A stretch of DNA of 64,000 bases from Pseudomonas sp. MYb327 (lineage in GTDB: Bacteria; Pseudomonadota; Gammaproteobacteria; Pseudomonadales; Pseudomonadaceae). The notes beneath the pieces were generated by a model. The model did not search any database and was not told where the DNA came from. It saw only the letters and a program-made list of their open reading frames with translations. The stretch's first letter is position 1. Every line of letters begins with the position of its first letter. A program made the position numbers and the translations under genes. The DNA lies in the NCBI RefSeq assembly GCF_040438925.1, contig NZ_CP159258.1, forward strand, positions 4,720,501 to 4,784,500. The letters are read 5' to 3'. Below, in pieces: positions 29,256 through 37,943 of this stretch.

Positions 29256-29981
29256 ATGTCTGTGATCAATTTCAACATCGCCCAATGGCGCGCGTGGGCC
29301 CCAGGGCTCGAAAGCGTGGACGATTGGCAAGCCTGGAGCCGACAACCGGTCGTGCTACCGGGCAGCGATGCCGCCCCGGATGTTTCGTTTCTACCGGCCA
29401 TGCAGCGCCGGCGACTCAGCCGTCTGGCGCGAATGGCGTTCTGCGTCGGCTGGCCTTTGGCCGAGGGCCGCCAGGACTTGCCGTTGGTCTTTGTATCCCG
29501 ACACGGCGAAACCCCGCGCACATTCGACATCCTCAGCGAACTGGCGGTTGATCAGCCGCTGTCGCCCACTCAGTTCAGTCTCTCGGTGCACAACGCGATC
29601 ATCGGCCTATGGTCGATCCTGCGCGGCGAAACCAGCGAAATGACGGCCCTCGCGGCGGCAGGCGATGGCCTGGAGCACGGCATGCTGGAAGCTGCTGCCC
29701 TGCTGAACGAAGGCGCTCCCGCAGTATTGTTGGTGATGACCGAGGAACAGCCGCCTGAGGCCTACTCGACCTGGATCGACGATGTGCCGTTCCCGTATGC
29801 CATCGGCCTGCTGATCACGCCGGGTAATGACTGGCAGCTGTCCCTGAACAGCCCCACGGATGCGTTGTCCAAATCCCGCTGGCCCCACGCGCTGAATCTG
29901 TTGCAAGTGCTGCTCGGCCAGCAAACGACCTGCCAACATGCCTGGAAAAATCGTGTATGGACCTGGCAACGCAACCCATGA
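29256..29981 (+). CDS. apeC: Ketosynthase chain-length factor of aryl polyene cluster
   Basis: A 241-aa ketoacyl-synthase-like protein of the truncated Ketoacyl-synt_2 type (MSVINFNIAQWRAWAPG, then QRRRLSRLARMAFCVG). The active-site cysteine of true ketosynthases is absent, so it acts as the chain-length factor partnering a catalytic ketosynthase (ApeO, encoded near the end of the cluster), as shown for ApeC in Xenorhabdus. It is the first gene of a co-directional, mostly overlapping operon of 19 genes. The start at 29256 follows a GGCGGGA box. Confidence 0.85.
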   Translation: MSVINFNIAQWRAWAPGLESVDDWQAWSRQPVVLPGSDAAPDVSFLPAMQRRRLSRLARMAFCVGWPLAEGRQDLPLVFVSRHGETPRTFDILSELAVDQPLSPTQFSLSVHNAIIGLWSILRGETSEMTALAAAGDGLEHGMLEAAALLNEGAPAVLLVMTEEQPPEAYSTWIDDVPFPYAIGLLITPGNDWQLSLNSPTDALSKSRWPHALNLLQVLLGQQTTCQHAWKNRVWTWQRNP

Positions 29982-30766
29982 CTGAAAAGCACCGCGACGC
30001 CTATTACTGGCGCCTGCTGGCCACTGCCGCGAGCTTCACCCTGTTCGGGCTGGGCGGACTTTGCCTGCGATTGTTGGTATTCCCGTTGTTGAGCTGCCTG
30101 CCGGGCGATGCCCAGACACACCGGCTACGCGCGCGGCAAACCGTCAGTCGCTGCTTCTGGTTTTTCATCCGTTTCATGGCCCGTGCCGGCGTGCTGACCT
30201 ACGACATCCAGGGTGCAGAAAAACTCGGGCGCCCAGGACAGATGATCATGGCCAATCACCCATCGTTGATCGACGTGGTGTTCCTGATCGGCCTGGTGCG
30301 CCACGCCAATTGCGTGGTCAAGCAAAGTCTCTGGGAAAACCCCTTTACCCGCAGTCCGCTACGCCGCACCGAATACATCAGCAATGACGGCAGCATGGAC
30401 ATGCTCGATGCGGCCGCCGAGGCGTTAAACAGTGGCCAGACCCTGATCATCTTTCCCGAAGGCACCCGCACCCCACCCGGCCAGGCGCCAGCCTTTCATC
30501 GGGGGGGTGCGGCTATTGCCTTGCGGGGTGCGAAAATCCTCACCCCGGTCATCATCAAAGTCAGCCCGACTACATTGACCAAGGCCGAGCCCTGGTATCG
30601 GATACCCAAGCGCCGCGTGCACTTCAGTTTCCGGGTCGGGGCCGATATAGACCCACAGGCCTTCGCCGCGCTGGGCCCTGCGCCGCAGGCTTCGCGCAAG
30701 CTCAATGATTATCTACATTCTTACTTTATTAAGGAGCTCGCCGAAGATGAGCGATCTGCACCGTGA
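29978..30766 (+). CDS. 1-acyl-glycerol-3-phosphate acyltransferase-like protein (aryl polyene cluster)
   Basis: A PlsC-type acyltransferase of 262 aa, membrane-anchored by an N-terminal helix (about residues 14-40). The HX4D catalytic motif NHPSLID and the glycerol-phosphate-binding FPEGTRT block are present. In aryl polyene clusters such an enzyme is thought to help join the polyene or fatty acyl chains to a lipid-like anchor. The start at 29978 overlaps the preceding stop (ATGA); the alternative ATG at 29957 would overlap more. Its 3' end overlaps the following ACP gene. Confidence 0.85.
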   Translation: MTEKHRDAYYWRLLATAASFTLFGLGGLCLRLLVFPLLSCLPGDAQTHRLRARQTVSRCFWFFIRFMARAGVLTYDIQGAEKLGRPGQMIMANHPSLIDVVFLIGLVRHANCVVKQSLWENPFTRSPLRRTEYISNDGSMDMLDAAAEALNSGQTLIIFPEGTRTPPGQAPAFHRGGAAIALRGAKILTPVIIKVSPTTLTKAEPWYRIPKRRVHFSFRVGADIDPQAFAALGPAPQASRKLNDYLHSYFIKELAEDERSAP

Positions 30767-31007
30767 TATCAAAATGCTTATCATCGACGCCCTCGGCCTC
30801 GAAGACATCAGCGCCGACGACATTGGCGACGACCAGACACTGTTCGGCGAAGGCCTGGGCCTGGACTCGGTAGACGCTCTGGAACTCGGCCTGGCCATCC
30901 AGAAAAAGTACGGCATCAAAATCGACGCCGACGCCAAGGACACGCGTAATCACTTCAGTAACGTGGCGAGCCTTGCGGCGTTCGTCACTGCAAAACAGGC
31001 AGCTTGA
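30747..31007 (+). CDS. apeE: Acyl carrier protein ApeE
   Basis: An 86-aa acidic carrier protein with the phosphopantetheine attachment motif GLDSVDALEL (Ser41). It carries intermediates of polyene synthesis as thioesters. The start at 30747 follows AAGGAG and is inside the end of the preceding acyltransferase gene. It is one of two adjacent ACPs, as in other aryl polyene clusters, where they have separate roles in priming and extension. Confidence 0.9.
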   Translation: MSDLHRDIKMLIIDALGLEDISADDIGDDQTLFGEGLGLDSVDALELGLAIQKKYGIKIDADAKDTRNHFSNVASLAAFVTAKQAA

Positions 31008-31016
31008 GACCGGACC

Positions 31017-31271
31017 ATGCAAACTCGTGACGACATTTTCAACACCCTGCGCGATGCCTTGGTCGAGCTGTTCGAACTGGACCCTGAGCGCGTGAGTCTG
31101 GAATCGAACCTGTACCAGGACCTGGAAATCGACAGCATTGATGCGGTCGACCTGATCGATCACATCAAACGTCAGACCGGCAAGAAAATCGCCGCCGAGG
31201 AATTCAAATCGGTGCGTACCGTCAGTGACGTGGTCGAGGCGGTCTACCGCCTGGTTCAACCAGCCGCATGA
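31017..31271 (+). CDS. apeF: Acyl carrier protein ApeF
   Basis: An 84-aa acyl carrier protein with attachment motif LEIDSIDAVDL (Ser40). It differs clearly from the preceding ACP outside the motif, so this is not a recent duplication. The gene begins 9 bp after the apeE stop, and its stop overlaps the start of the next membrane protein gene by 4 nt. Confidence 0.9.
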   Translation: MQTRDDIFNTLRDALVELFELDPERVSLESNLYQDLEIDSIDAVDLIDHIKRQTGKKIAAEEFKSVRTVSDVVEAVYRLVQPAA

Positions 31272-31813
31272 GCCGACTGATCGGCCTCGGCCTGCTGCTG
31301 GCGGGCTTGCTGTACCCCTTTGCGGTTTATTTCGGCATGCAGCACTTCGCGCCATGGCAGTTCGGCCTGCTGCTGGGCAGCCTGTGGCTGGCCCGCGCGC
31401 TGACAGGTAGACGACGGCCGGGCAGTTTATGGATGGCCCTTACGGCCATCGTTTTCTGCCTGTTGCTGGCGCTGTTCGACAGCCCGGTGCTGTTGCGCTG
31501 GTATCCGGTACTGATCAGCGGCTTCATGCTGGGCCTGTTCGGACTGAGCCTGGTTTACGGCCCGCCGGTGGTCGAACGCCTGGCGCGCTTGAGTGAACCG
31601 CACCTGCCAGCCAAGGGCATTCGCTATACCCGCCAGGTGACCATCGCCTGGAGCGTATTTTTTCTTTGCAACGGTTTGTGCGCCGCCGCCCTGACGCTGT
31701 GGGCGCCGCTGAGCTGGTGGATGTTGTACACCGGCCTGATTTCCTACGGATTGATAGGCCTGATGTTTGCCATTGAATGGCTGATACGACAACGGGTAAG
31801 AGGCCGCCCATGA
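31268..31813 (+). CDS. COG4648-type membrane protein (aryl polyene cluster)
   Basis: A 181-aa integral membrane protein with five or six hydrophobic segments. It contains the block PPVVERLARL...LPAKGIRYTRQVTIAWSVFF typical of the COG4648 family that accompanies aryl polyene loci (ApeG position). The biochemical role is unknown; a part in assembling or moving the lipid-linked product is plausible. It overlaps both neighbouring genes by 4 nt. Confidence 0.8.
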   Translation: MSRLIGLGLLLAGLLYPFAVYFGMQHFAPWQFGLLLGSLWLARALTGRRRPGSLWMALTAIVFCLLLALFDSPVLLRWYPVLISGFMLGLFGLSLVYGPPVVERLARLSEPHLPAKGIRYTRQVTIAWSVFFLCNGLCAAALTLWAPLSWWMLYTGLISYGLIGLMFAIEWLIRQRVRGRP

Positions 31814-33489
31814 ATTGGATAAAACTTGAGCACTTGCTGCTCAAGCCGCAAGCGGAACGTGCCGTGACGGCCGAGCCGCTGCTCAACCACGCACAACTAT
31901 GCGAACAGGCCCTGAAACTGGCCGCCGGCCTACAAGCCCAAGGTGTGCAGCGCATCGCCGTGCATCTTGAAGACGCCGCCGACCTGGCGATTGCCCTGCT
32001 TGGTGCCTGGCGTGTCGGGGTCAGCGTGTTGTTGCCGGCCGACCTGCAACCCCAGACCCGCCAACGCTGGTCGGGCGAAGTCGATCTGTGGCTGACCGAT
32101 CAGGCCGATGACGCGCACCTGCTCGATTTCAAACGCCCGCCAATCGGCGCTGCGGCACTGGACCTGGATCGCTGTTCGTTGAGCCTGTGCACCTCCGGCT
32201 CCAGCGGCGAACCCAAGCGCATCGACAAAACCCTGCGCCAACTGGTCAATGAAGTCCAAGCCCTGGAGCAACTGTGGGGCGCTGACCTGGGTCCGGCGTG
32301 CATCATCGGCAGCGTCGCTACCCAACACATTTATGGCCTGCTGTTCCGCGTGCTATGGCCGCTGTGCGCCGGTCGCCCGTTCGTGCGCAAGCAACTGGCC
32401 TTCCCGGAGGATTTGCAGCGCGCCAGTCGCCAATATCCGGCGTTCGCCTGGGTCGCCAGCCCGGCGCTGCTCAAGCGCATGGGCGATAACCTCGACTGGC
32501 CGGCGTTGAGCGCGGTGCGTCGGGTGTTTTCTTCCGGTGGCGCGCTGCCGGTCGAAGCCGCGCAGAGCCTGCACCAACGCCTGAACCAATGGCCTTCGGA
32601 AATCTTCGGCAGCTCGGAAACCGGTGGCATTGCCTGGCGTCAGGGCCATGACCTCTGGCAGCCCTTCGCCGATGTAGCACTGAACCAGGACGATGACGGC
32701 GCGCTGCTGATCTCCTCGCCCTACTTGCCGGCCGGCCACATCGAACACACCGCCGATGCGGTGCGAATCGCCGCCGATGGCCGTTTCGAACTGCTCGGGC
32801 GGCTGGACCGTATCGTCAAACTGGAAGAAAAACGTATCTCGTTACCCATGCTCGAAAAGGCGCTGATGGACCACGATTGGGTCGCTGAAGCGCGCCTCGG
32901 CGTTGTTCAGGAAAACCGCGCCTCGCTCGGGGCGTTGCTGGTGCTGACCGAAGCGGGATTGCACGCCTTGCGCAACCAGGGTCGACGCACCCTGACCGAA
33001 GAGCTGCGCCAACACCTGAGTCAACATTGCGAAGCCCTGGCCTTGCCACGACGCTGGCGCTTGCTGCGTCAACTGCCGCTGAACACCCAGGGCAAACTGC
33101 CCCAGACTGACGTCGAAGCCTTGCTGCTGGCACCGCGCCCCAAAGTGCCGGAAGTGCTGGAGCAAGTCGAAGTCGATGGCGAATGGAGCCTGCAACTGGG
33201 GGTGCCGCCGGATCTGGCCTACTTCAGCGGCCATTTCCCTCGGGCGCCGGTGTTGCCCGGTGTGGTGCAAGTGGAATGGGCGCTGAACCTGGGCCAGCAA
33301 CTGATGAACCTGCCGGAAAAATTCGCCGGCATGGAAGTGCTGAAATTCCAGCAACTGGTGCGTCCTGGCGATGAAGTGCAGCTGCATCTGCGGTTTGACC
33401 CGGTACGCAGCAAGTTGTATTTCGCCTACCGCAACGAAACCGCCACCTGCTCCAGCGGGCGGATTTTGCTGGAGGCGGCGCATGCATAA
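31810..33489 (+). CDS. AMP-ligase fused to hotdog dehydratase (ApeH-ApeI fusion)
   Basis: A 559-aa two-domain enzyme. Residues 1 to about 450 form an acyl-adenylate ligase (P-loop-like [15 protein letters not shown] near residue 130, [24 protein letters not shown]) expected to activate the aryl starter acid and load it on an ACP. Residues about 455-559 form a hotdog-fold dehydratase/thioesterase-like domain ([24 protein letters not shown]). In E. coli and Xenorhabdus I recall ligase and dehydratase as separate genes, ApeH and ApeI. The start at 31810 overlaps the previous stop (ATGA). A 138-bp gap containing a REP doublet follows. Confidence 0.86.
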   Translation: MNWIKLEHLLLKPQAERAVTAEPLLNHAQLCEQALKLAAGLQAQGVQRIAVHLEDAADLAIALLGAWRVGVSVLLPADLQPQTRQRWSGEVDLWLTDQADDAHLLDFKRPPIGAAALDLDRCSLSLCTSGSSGEPKRIDKTLRQLVNEVQALEQLWGADLGPACIIGSVATQHIYGLLFRVLWPLCAGRPFVRKQLAFPEDLQRASRQYPAFAWVASPALLKRMGDNLDWPALSAVRRVFSSGGALPVEAAQSLHQRLNQWPSEIFGSSETGGIAWRQGHDLWQPFADVALNQDDDGALLISSPYLPAGHIEHTADAVRIAADGRFELLGRLDRIVKLEEKRISLPMLEKALMDHDWVAEARLGVVQENRASLGALLVLTEAGLHALRNQGRRTLTEELRQHLSQHCEALALPRRWRLLRQLPLNTQGKLPQTDVEALLLAPRPKVPEVLEQVEVDGEWSLQLGVPPDLAYFSGHFPRAPVLPGVVQVEWALNLGQQLMNLPEKFAGMEVLKFQQLVRPGDEVQLHLRFDPVRSKLYFAYRNETATCSSGRILLEAAHA

Positions 33490-33521
33490 CAAACGGAGCT
33501 TCCTGACTCAGGAGTGCCCTT

Positions 33522-33615
33522 TGTGGCGAGGGAGCTTGCTCCCGCCGGGCTGCGAAGCGGCCCCAATGTTGGCGAGCACTTCGCACTCGAGCGGGAGCAA
33601 GCTCCCTCGCCACAA
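33522..33615. repeat. REP doublet inside the pigment operon
   Basis: TGTGGCGAGGGAGCTTGCTC and its inverse are separated by about 50 nt containing GCGAAGCGG. It fills the only substantial intergenic gap within an otherwise overlapping operon and may create differential mRNA stability between the upstream and downstream segments. Confidence 0.87.
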
Positions 33616-33626
33616 GGTTTGCGCTC

Positions 33627-34361
33627 ATGCATAACCCCTGCGCCGTCATTCCGGTCTACAACCACGAAACCGCCATCACCACGGTGGTCGAGGCGCTGCT
33701 TGCCAGTGATCTACCGTGCATTCTGGTGGACGACGCCAGCAGCCCGACGTGCGCAAAAGTGCTCGATCACCTGGCCCAGCGCGATAACGTTCACCTGATC
33801 CGCCTCGCCGCCAATCAGGGCAAAGGCGCAGCGGTGATGACCGGTCTGCGTGAAGCCTCACGCCTGGGTTTCAGCCACGCCTTGCAGGTGGACGCCGACG
33901 GCCAGCACGACCTGCAAGACGTCAAACGTTTCATCGAGCACTCTCGCGCCCATCCCGAGGCGGTGATCTGCGGCTATCCGCGATATGACGACAGCGTGCC
34001 GAAGGGTCGTTTGTACGCGCGCTACCTGACCCACGTCATGGTCTGGATCAACACCCTGTCGTTGCAGATTCGCGATTCCATGTGCGGCTTTCGCGTCTAT
34101 CCATTGCCACCGACGCTGGCACTCATCGACACCGCGAAGATCGGTAAACGCATGGATTTCGACTCGGACATCCTGGTACGACTGGCCTGGCGCAATCAGC
34201 CGATGCAGTGGCTGCAAACCAGAGTTCACTACCCGCTGGACGGGGTTTCGCACTTTCGCCTGTTCCACGACAACGTGTTGATTTCGAGCATGCACACCCG
34301 GTTGTTCTTCGGCATGTTGCTGCGCTCACCCCTGATCCTCTGGCGCCGGTGGCGAACATGA
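33627..34361 (+). CDS. Family 2 glycosyltransferase (aryl polyene cluster)
   Basis: A GT-A-fold glycosyltransferase of 244 aa. It contains the nucleotide-binding VIPVYNHETAI start, ILVDDAS and the metal-binding DADGQHD motif. The C-terminal part has no extended membrane anchor, unlike dolichol-phosphate mannose synthases with TM tails. Equivalent genes occur in aryl polyene loci and probably attach a sugar to the lipid anchor or the aryl head. The sugar cannot be predicted. The stop overlaps the next start (ATGA). Confidence 0.87.
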   Translation: MHNPCAVIPVYNHETAITTVVEALLASDLPCILVDDASSPTCAKVLDHLAQRDNVHLIRLAANQGKGAAVMTGLREASRLGFSHALQVDADGQHDLQDVKRFIEHSRAHPEAVICGYPRYDDSVPKGRLYARYLTHVMVWINTLSLQIRDSMCGFRVYPLPPTLALIDTAKIGKRMDFDSDILVRLAWRNQPMQWLQTRVHYPLDGVSHFRLFHDNVLISSMHTRLFFGMLLRSPLILWRRWRT

Positions 34362-35299
34362 ACTCGGACAAACAGCACTGGGCCGACCGCGAGGAGCGCG
34401 GCAGTTTCTGGCTGATGAAGCTCACCGCGTTCGGCGCCAAAGTGCTCGGCCGCCGACTGCTGAGCCCGGTGCTGTACGGCATCGTGCTGTACTTTTTCCT
34501 GTTCGGTCGCAGCGCCCGTCACAGTGCCTGGCAATATCAGCAACGCCTGGCCGACTGGAGCGGTCGCGACGAACTGCGCCCGACCCACTGGCGGGTGTTT
34601 GGCCAGTTCATGGCCTTTGCCGATTCCATGCTCGACAAGCTCGACGTGTGGAATGGCAAACTGAGCATCGAGCAGATCGAAATCATCGACCCGGCCCTGC
34701 TGCGCAACCAATTGCGAGGTACCCGTGGGCAGATGCTGGTGGGCGCGCATCTGGGCAATCTCGAGGTGTGTCGCGCACTGGCGGAGATCGGCGAAAGGGT
34801 CACCATGAACGTGCTGGTGCACACCAAGCACGCCGAGCAGTTCAACCGCTTGCTGGGCGAAGCCGGCGCGACCAATTTGCGCTTGATTCAGGTCAGCGAA
34901 CTGGACCCGGTGATCATGCTGCAACTGCACGAGCGCCTGGAGCGCGGCGAGTGGCTGGCAATTGCCGGCGACCGCGTGCCATTGCATGGCGGGCGCAGCG
35001 TGACCGTGGACTTCCTCGGCCACCCGGCAAAATTCCCGCAAGGGCCGTGGCTGCTGGCGGGTCTGCTGAAATGCCCGATCAACCTGTTGATGTGCCTGAA
35101 GAAGCCCGACGGCGATTATCGCCTGACGATCGAGCCGTTCGCTGAAGCGATCGCCTGGAAACGCAGCGACCGCGAGCAGGTCATTCATCAGTGGGCCTCC
35201 CGCTACGCTGCGCGCCTGAGTCACTATTGCCTCGACGCGCCTCAACAATGGTTCAACTTTTACCCTTTCTGGAAGACCGATGACGACGCCAACGCTTGA
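34358..35299 (+). CDS. LpxL/HtrB-like acyltransferase (aryl polyene cluster)
   Basis: A 313-aa inner-membrane lysophospholipid/lipid A type acyltransferase. One N-terminal membrane segment (LSPVLYGIVLYFFLFG, about residues 27-45) is followed by the family pattern: GAHLGNLEVCRAL with the HX4-type catalytic region, then AGDRVPLHGGRSVTVDFLG and FPQGPWLLA. It is expected to add an acyl chain, possibly the polyene itself, to a lipid anchor. The start at 34358 overlaps the previous stop; its 3' end overlaps the ammonia-lyase gene by 20 nt. Confidence 0.86.
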   Translation: MNSDKQHWADREERGSFWLMKLTAFGAKVLGRRLLSPVLYGIVLYFFLFGRSARHSAWQYQQRLADWSGRDELRPTHWRVFGQFMAFADSMLDKLDVWNGKLSIEQIEIIDPALLRNQLRGTRGQMLVGAHLGNLEVCRALAEIGERVTMNVLVHTKHAEQFNRLLGEAGATNLRLIQVSELDPVIMLQLHERLERGEWLAIAGDRVPLHGGRSVTVDFLGHPAKFPQGPWLLAGLLKCPINLLMCLKKPDGDYRLTIEPFAEAIAWKRSDREQVIHQWASRYAARLSHYCLDAPQQWFNFYPFWKTDDDANA

Positions 35300-36824
35300 G
35301 CCGGTTACCTTCGGCGAACTCCCTTTGCGCATCGAGGACGTATTGGCCCTGGCCAACCGTCAGGCGCCGACGCAGTTGCAAGGCGACCCAGAGTTCCGCC
35401 AGCGGATCGCCAAGGGCGCGCAGTTCCTCGATTCCCTGCTCGACAAGGAAGGCGTGATCTACGGCGTGACCACCGGTTACGGCGATTCCTGCGTGGTGGC
35501 GGTGCCGCTGCATCACGTCGAGGCGTTGCCCCGTCATCTGTATACCTTCCATGGCTGCGGACTGGGCAAGTTGCTCGACGCCCAGGCCACCCGCGCAGTG
35601 CTGGCGGCGCGATTGCAGTCGCTGTGCCACGGCGTTTCCGGAGTGCGCGTGGAATTGCTGGAACGCCTGCAAGCGTTTCTCGAACACGACATTCTGCCGC
35701 TGATTCCCGAAGAAGGTTCCGTCGGCGCCAGCGGTGATTTGACGCCGCTGTCCTACGTTGCCGCGACCCTGTCCGGCGAGCGCGAAGTGATGTTCCGGGG
35801 CGAACGCCGTCAGGCCGCCGATGTGCATCGCGAACTCGGTTGGCAACCACTGGTGCTGCGCCCGAAAGAAGCGCTGGCGTTGATGAACGGCACCGCCGTC
35901 ATGACCGGCCTCGCTTGCCTGGCCTACGCCCGCGCCGATTACCTGCTGCAACTGGCAACGCGTATCACCGCGCTGAACGTAGTCGCCCTGCAAGGCAACC
36001 CTGAGCATTTCGACGAGCGCCTGTTTGCCGCCAAGCCGCATCCGGGGCAGATGCAAGTCGCCGCCTGGCTGCGCAAGGATTTGGCGATCGATGCGCCGAC
36101 CGCGCCGCTGCATCGCTTGCAAGACCGCTATTCCCTGCGCTGCGCGCCCCACGTCCTCGGCGTATTGGCCGACAGCCTGCACTGGCTGCGTTCGTTCATC
36201 GAGATCGAACTGAACAGCGCCAACGACAACCCGATCATCGACGCCGAAGCCGAGCGGGTGCTGCACGGCGGACACTTCTATGGTGGCCACATCGCGTTCG
36301 CCATGGACAGCCTGAAAAACCTCGTGGCCAACGTCGCCGACCTGCTGGATCGGCAACTCGCTTTATTGGTGGACGAACGCTACAACCATGGTTTGCCGAG
36401 CAACCTCTCCGGCGCCAGCGCCGAGCGTGCCATGCTCAATCACGGCTTCAAGGCCGTGCAGATCGGCACCAGCGCCTGGACCGCCGAAGCGCTGAAAAAC
36501 ACCATGCCGGCCAGCGTCTTCTCGCGTTCCACCGAGTGCCACAATCAGGACAAGGTAAGCATGGGCACCATCGCCGCCCGCGATGCGATTCGCGTGCTGG
36601 AGCTGACCGAACAGGTTGCCGCCGCCACCCTGCTCGCCGCCAATCAGGGCGTGTGGCTACGCGGCCGGGCCGAAGACGCGCGGCCACTTCCTCCAGCCCT
36701 GGCCGCCATGCACGAAGCACTGGCCAAGGATTTCCCGCCGGTCATCGAAGACCGCGCACTGGAAGGCGAATTGCGCCTGTGCCTGCAACATATCGCTGAA
36801 CAACACTGGAGGCTGCATGCGTAG
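35280..36824 (+). CDS. Aromatic amino acid (HAL/PAL/TAL-type) ammonia-lyase
   Basis: A 514-aa lyase of the MIO family. Ala150-Ser151-Gly152 (GSVGASGDLTPLSY) form the electrophilic prosthetic group, and Tyr61 in YGVTTGYG is the catalytic tyrosine. NDNPII and the QDKVSMGTIAARDA block complete the site. It should deaminate an aromatic amino acid to an aryl acrylate, a plausible aryl starter for the adjacent AMP-ligase. The selectivity pair, aligned by eye, is Phe90-His91 (YTFHGCGLG), unlike Ser-His in HutH, His-Leu in tyrosine lyases or Phe-Leu in phenylalanine lyases. The substrate is therefore open. Its 3' end overlaps the thioesterase gene by 8 nt. Confidence 0.85.
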   Translation: MTTPTLEPVTFGELPLRIEDVLALANRQAPTQLQGDPEFRQRIAKGAQFLDSLLDKEGVIYGVTTGYGDSCVVAVPLHHVEALPRHLYTFHGCGLGKLLDAQATRAVLAARLQSLCHGVSGVRVELLERLQAFLEHDILPLIPEEGSVGASGDLTPLSYVAATLSGEREVMFRGERRQAADVHRELGWQPLVLRPKEALALMNGTAVMTGLACLAYARADYLLQLATRITALNVVALQGNPEHFDERLFAAKPHPGQMQVAAWLRKDLAIDAPTAPLHRLQDRYSLRCAPHVLGVLADSLHWLRSFIEIELNSANDNPIIDAEAERVLHGGHFYGGHIAFAMDSLKNLVANVADLLDRQLALLVDERYNHGLPSNLSGASAERAMLNHGFKAVQIGTSAWTAEALKNTMPASVFSRSTECHNQDKVSMGTIAARDAIRVLELTEQVAAATLLAANQGVWLRGRAEDARPLPPALAAMHEALAKDFPPVIEDRALEGELRLCLQHIAEQHWRLHA

Positions 36825-37242
36825 CAAGGGAGTGCTTCACACCGATACGGAAATCCTCGTGCCGTTCTTTGACGTCGACAGCATGCACGTCGTCTGGCAC
36901 GGCCATTACATCAAGTACCTGGAAGTCGCCCGTTGCGCCTTGCTGGACAAGATCGGCCACAACTACAGCGCCATGTCCGAGTCCGGCTATGCCTGGCCGG
37001 TGATCGACCTGCAACTGCGCTACGTACGCGCCGCCGTGTTCGGCCAGAAGCTGAACGTGCGGGCCAACCTGGTGGAGTGGGAGAACCGTCTGAAGATCAA
37101 CTACCTGATCAGCGATGTGCAGACCGGCGAACGCTTGACCCGCGCCGTTTCCGTGCAGGTCGCCGTCGACATGAACAACCGCGAAATGCAGCTGGCCTCG
37201 CCGAAGGTGTTCACCGATGCCGTAGAGAGGGCCTTGCCATGA
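36817..37242 (+). CDS. 4-hydroxybenzoyl-CoA thioesterase-like hotdog protein (ApeK-like)
   Basis: A 141-aa hotdog thioesterase of the YbgC/4HBT class. The active-site region FFDVDSMHVVWHGHYIKYLEVARC matches the family pattern D-x-(M/Q)-x-x-V-(V/Y)-(W/H)-x-x-Y with the catalytic Asp near residue 19. It probably hydrolyses or edits acyl thioesters in pigment synthesis. The stop overlaps the start of the LolA-like gene by 4 nt. Confidence 0.86.
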   Translation: MRSKGVLHTDTEILVPFFDVDSMHVVWHGHYIKYLEVARCALLDKIGHNYSAMSESGYAWPVIDLQLRYVRAAVFGQKLNVRANLVEWENRLKINYLISDVQTGERLTRAVSVQVAVDMNNREMQLASPKVFTDAVERALP

Positions 37243-37943
37243 TTTTCTGCCACCGCCGTTCCCCTGTAGGAGCTGGCTTGCCAGCGATGGTCGTTAACGA
37301 TGACGCTGGGCACCTGACACCCCGCAGAGCTCTCAGGTTTTTCGCGAGCAGGCTCGCTCCCACAGTGCTCTGCGTGTTACTGGGCGTTCCAGTGCTCGCT
37401 CACGCTTTTGATCTGCAACAACTGAGCGATCAACTGGCCAAACCCGACGTGATCCACGGCAGCTTCATCCAGGAAAAACACCTGCGTGCCCTGCCCCAGC
37501 CGCTGACTAGCAAAGGCACTTTCGTCCTGGCGAAAAACCACGGTTTGCTGTGGTTGCTGAAAACACCGTTGCAGCAGGATTACCGCATTACCGCCAAAGG
37601 CATTGCCCGACGCGATGCCAATGGTTGGCAGATGTTGCCGGGCAAGAGCGCCGGAGCCGAGCAGAACCGTTTGTTCCTCGCTGTGTTGCAAGGCGACAGC
37701 AGCGGCTTGCAACGGGATTTCGAGCTGTCGCTGATCGGCGATGCACAGCATTGGAAGCTGACGCTGCTGCCGCGTTCGATGCTGCTCAAGCAAGTGTTCA
37801 ACCAGATCAACATCGCCGGCGGCGAGCTGGTAAACAGCATCGAACTGCTGGAAACCCAGGGCGACACCACTTTGCTGCGGATGCAGGACAGCACCGCCAC
37901 TCAACCGTTGAGCGACGCGGAGCAACATGACTTTGCCGAGTGA
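37239..37943 (+). CDS. LolA-like outer-membrane carrier protein with REP-extended N-terminus
   Basis: A periplasmic LolA-fold carrier of 234 aa including leader, expected to ferry the lipid-like polyene across the periplasm with the MMPL exporter encoded next (ApeL position). The mature part begins near FDLQQLSDQLAKPDVIHGSF after a signal core (VLCVLLGVPVLAHA). Unusually, residues about 8-43 are encoded by REP sequence (37265-37290 and 37342-37366), making a long n-region with two stretches that are pure REP translation (GAGLPA, ASRLAP). The ATG at 37239 overlaps the previous stop; a GTG at 37365 just before the hydrophobic core is an alternative start. Confidence 0.8.
   Translation: MIFCHRRSPVGAGLPAMVVNDDAGHLTPRRALRFFASRLAPTVLCVLLGVPVLAHAFDLQQLSDQLAKPDVIHGSFIQEKHLRALPQPLTSKGTFVLAKNHGLLWLLKTPLQQDYRITAKGIARRDANGWQMLPGKSAGAEQNRLFLAVLQGDSSGLQRDFELSLIGDAQHWKLTLLPRSMLLKQVFNQINIAGGELVNSIELLETQGDTTLLRMQDSTATQPLSDAEQHDFAE
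37265..37366. repeat. REP units inside coding sequence
   Basis: CTGTAGGAGCTGGCTTGCCAGCGATGG-type unit at 37265-37290 and a GCGAGCAGGCTCGCTCCCAC unit at 37342-37366 lie within the reading frame of the LolA-like gene, in the part encoding the signal peptide n-region. Confidence 0.75.
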
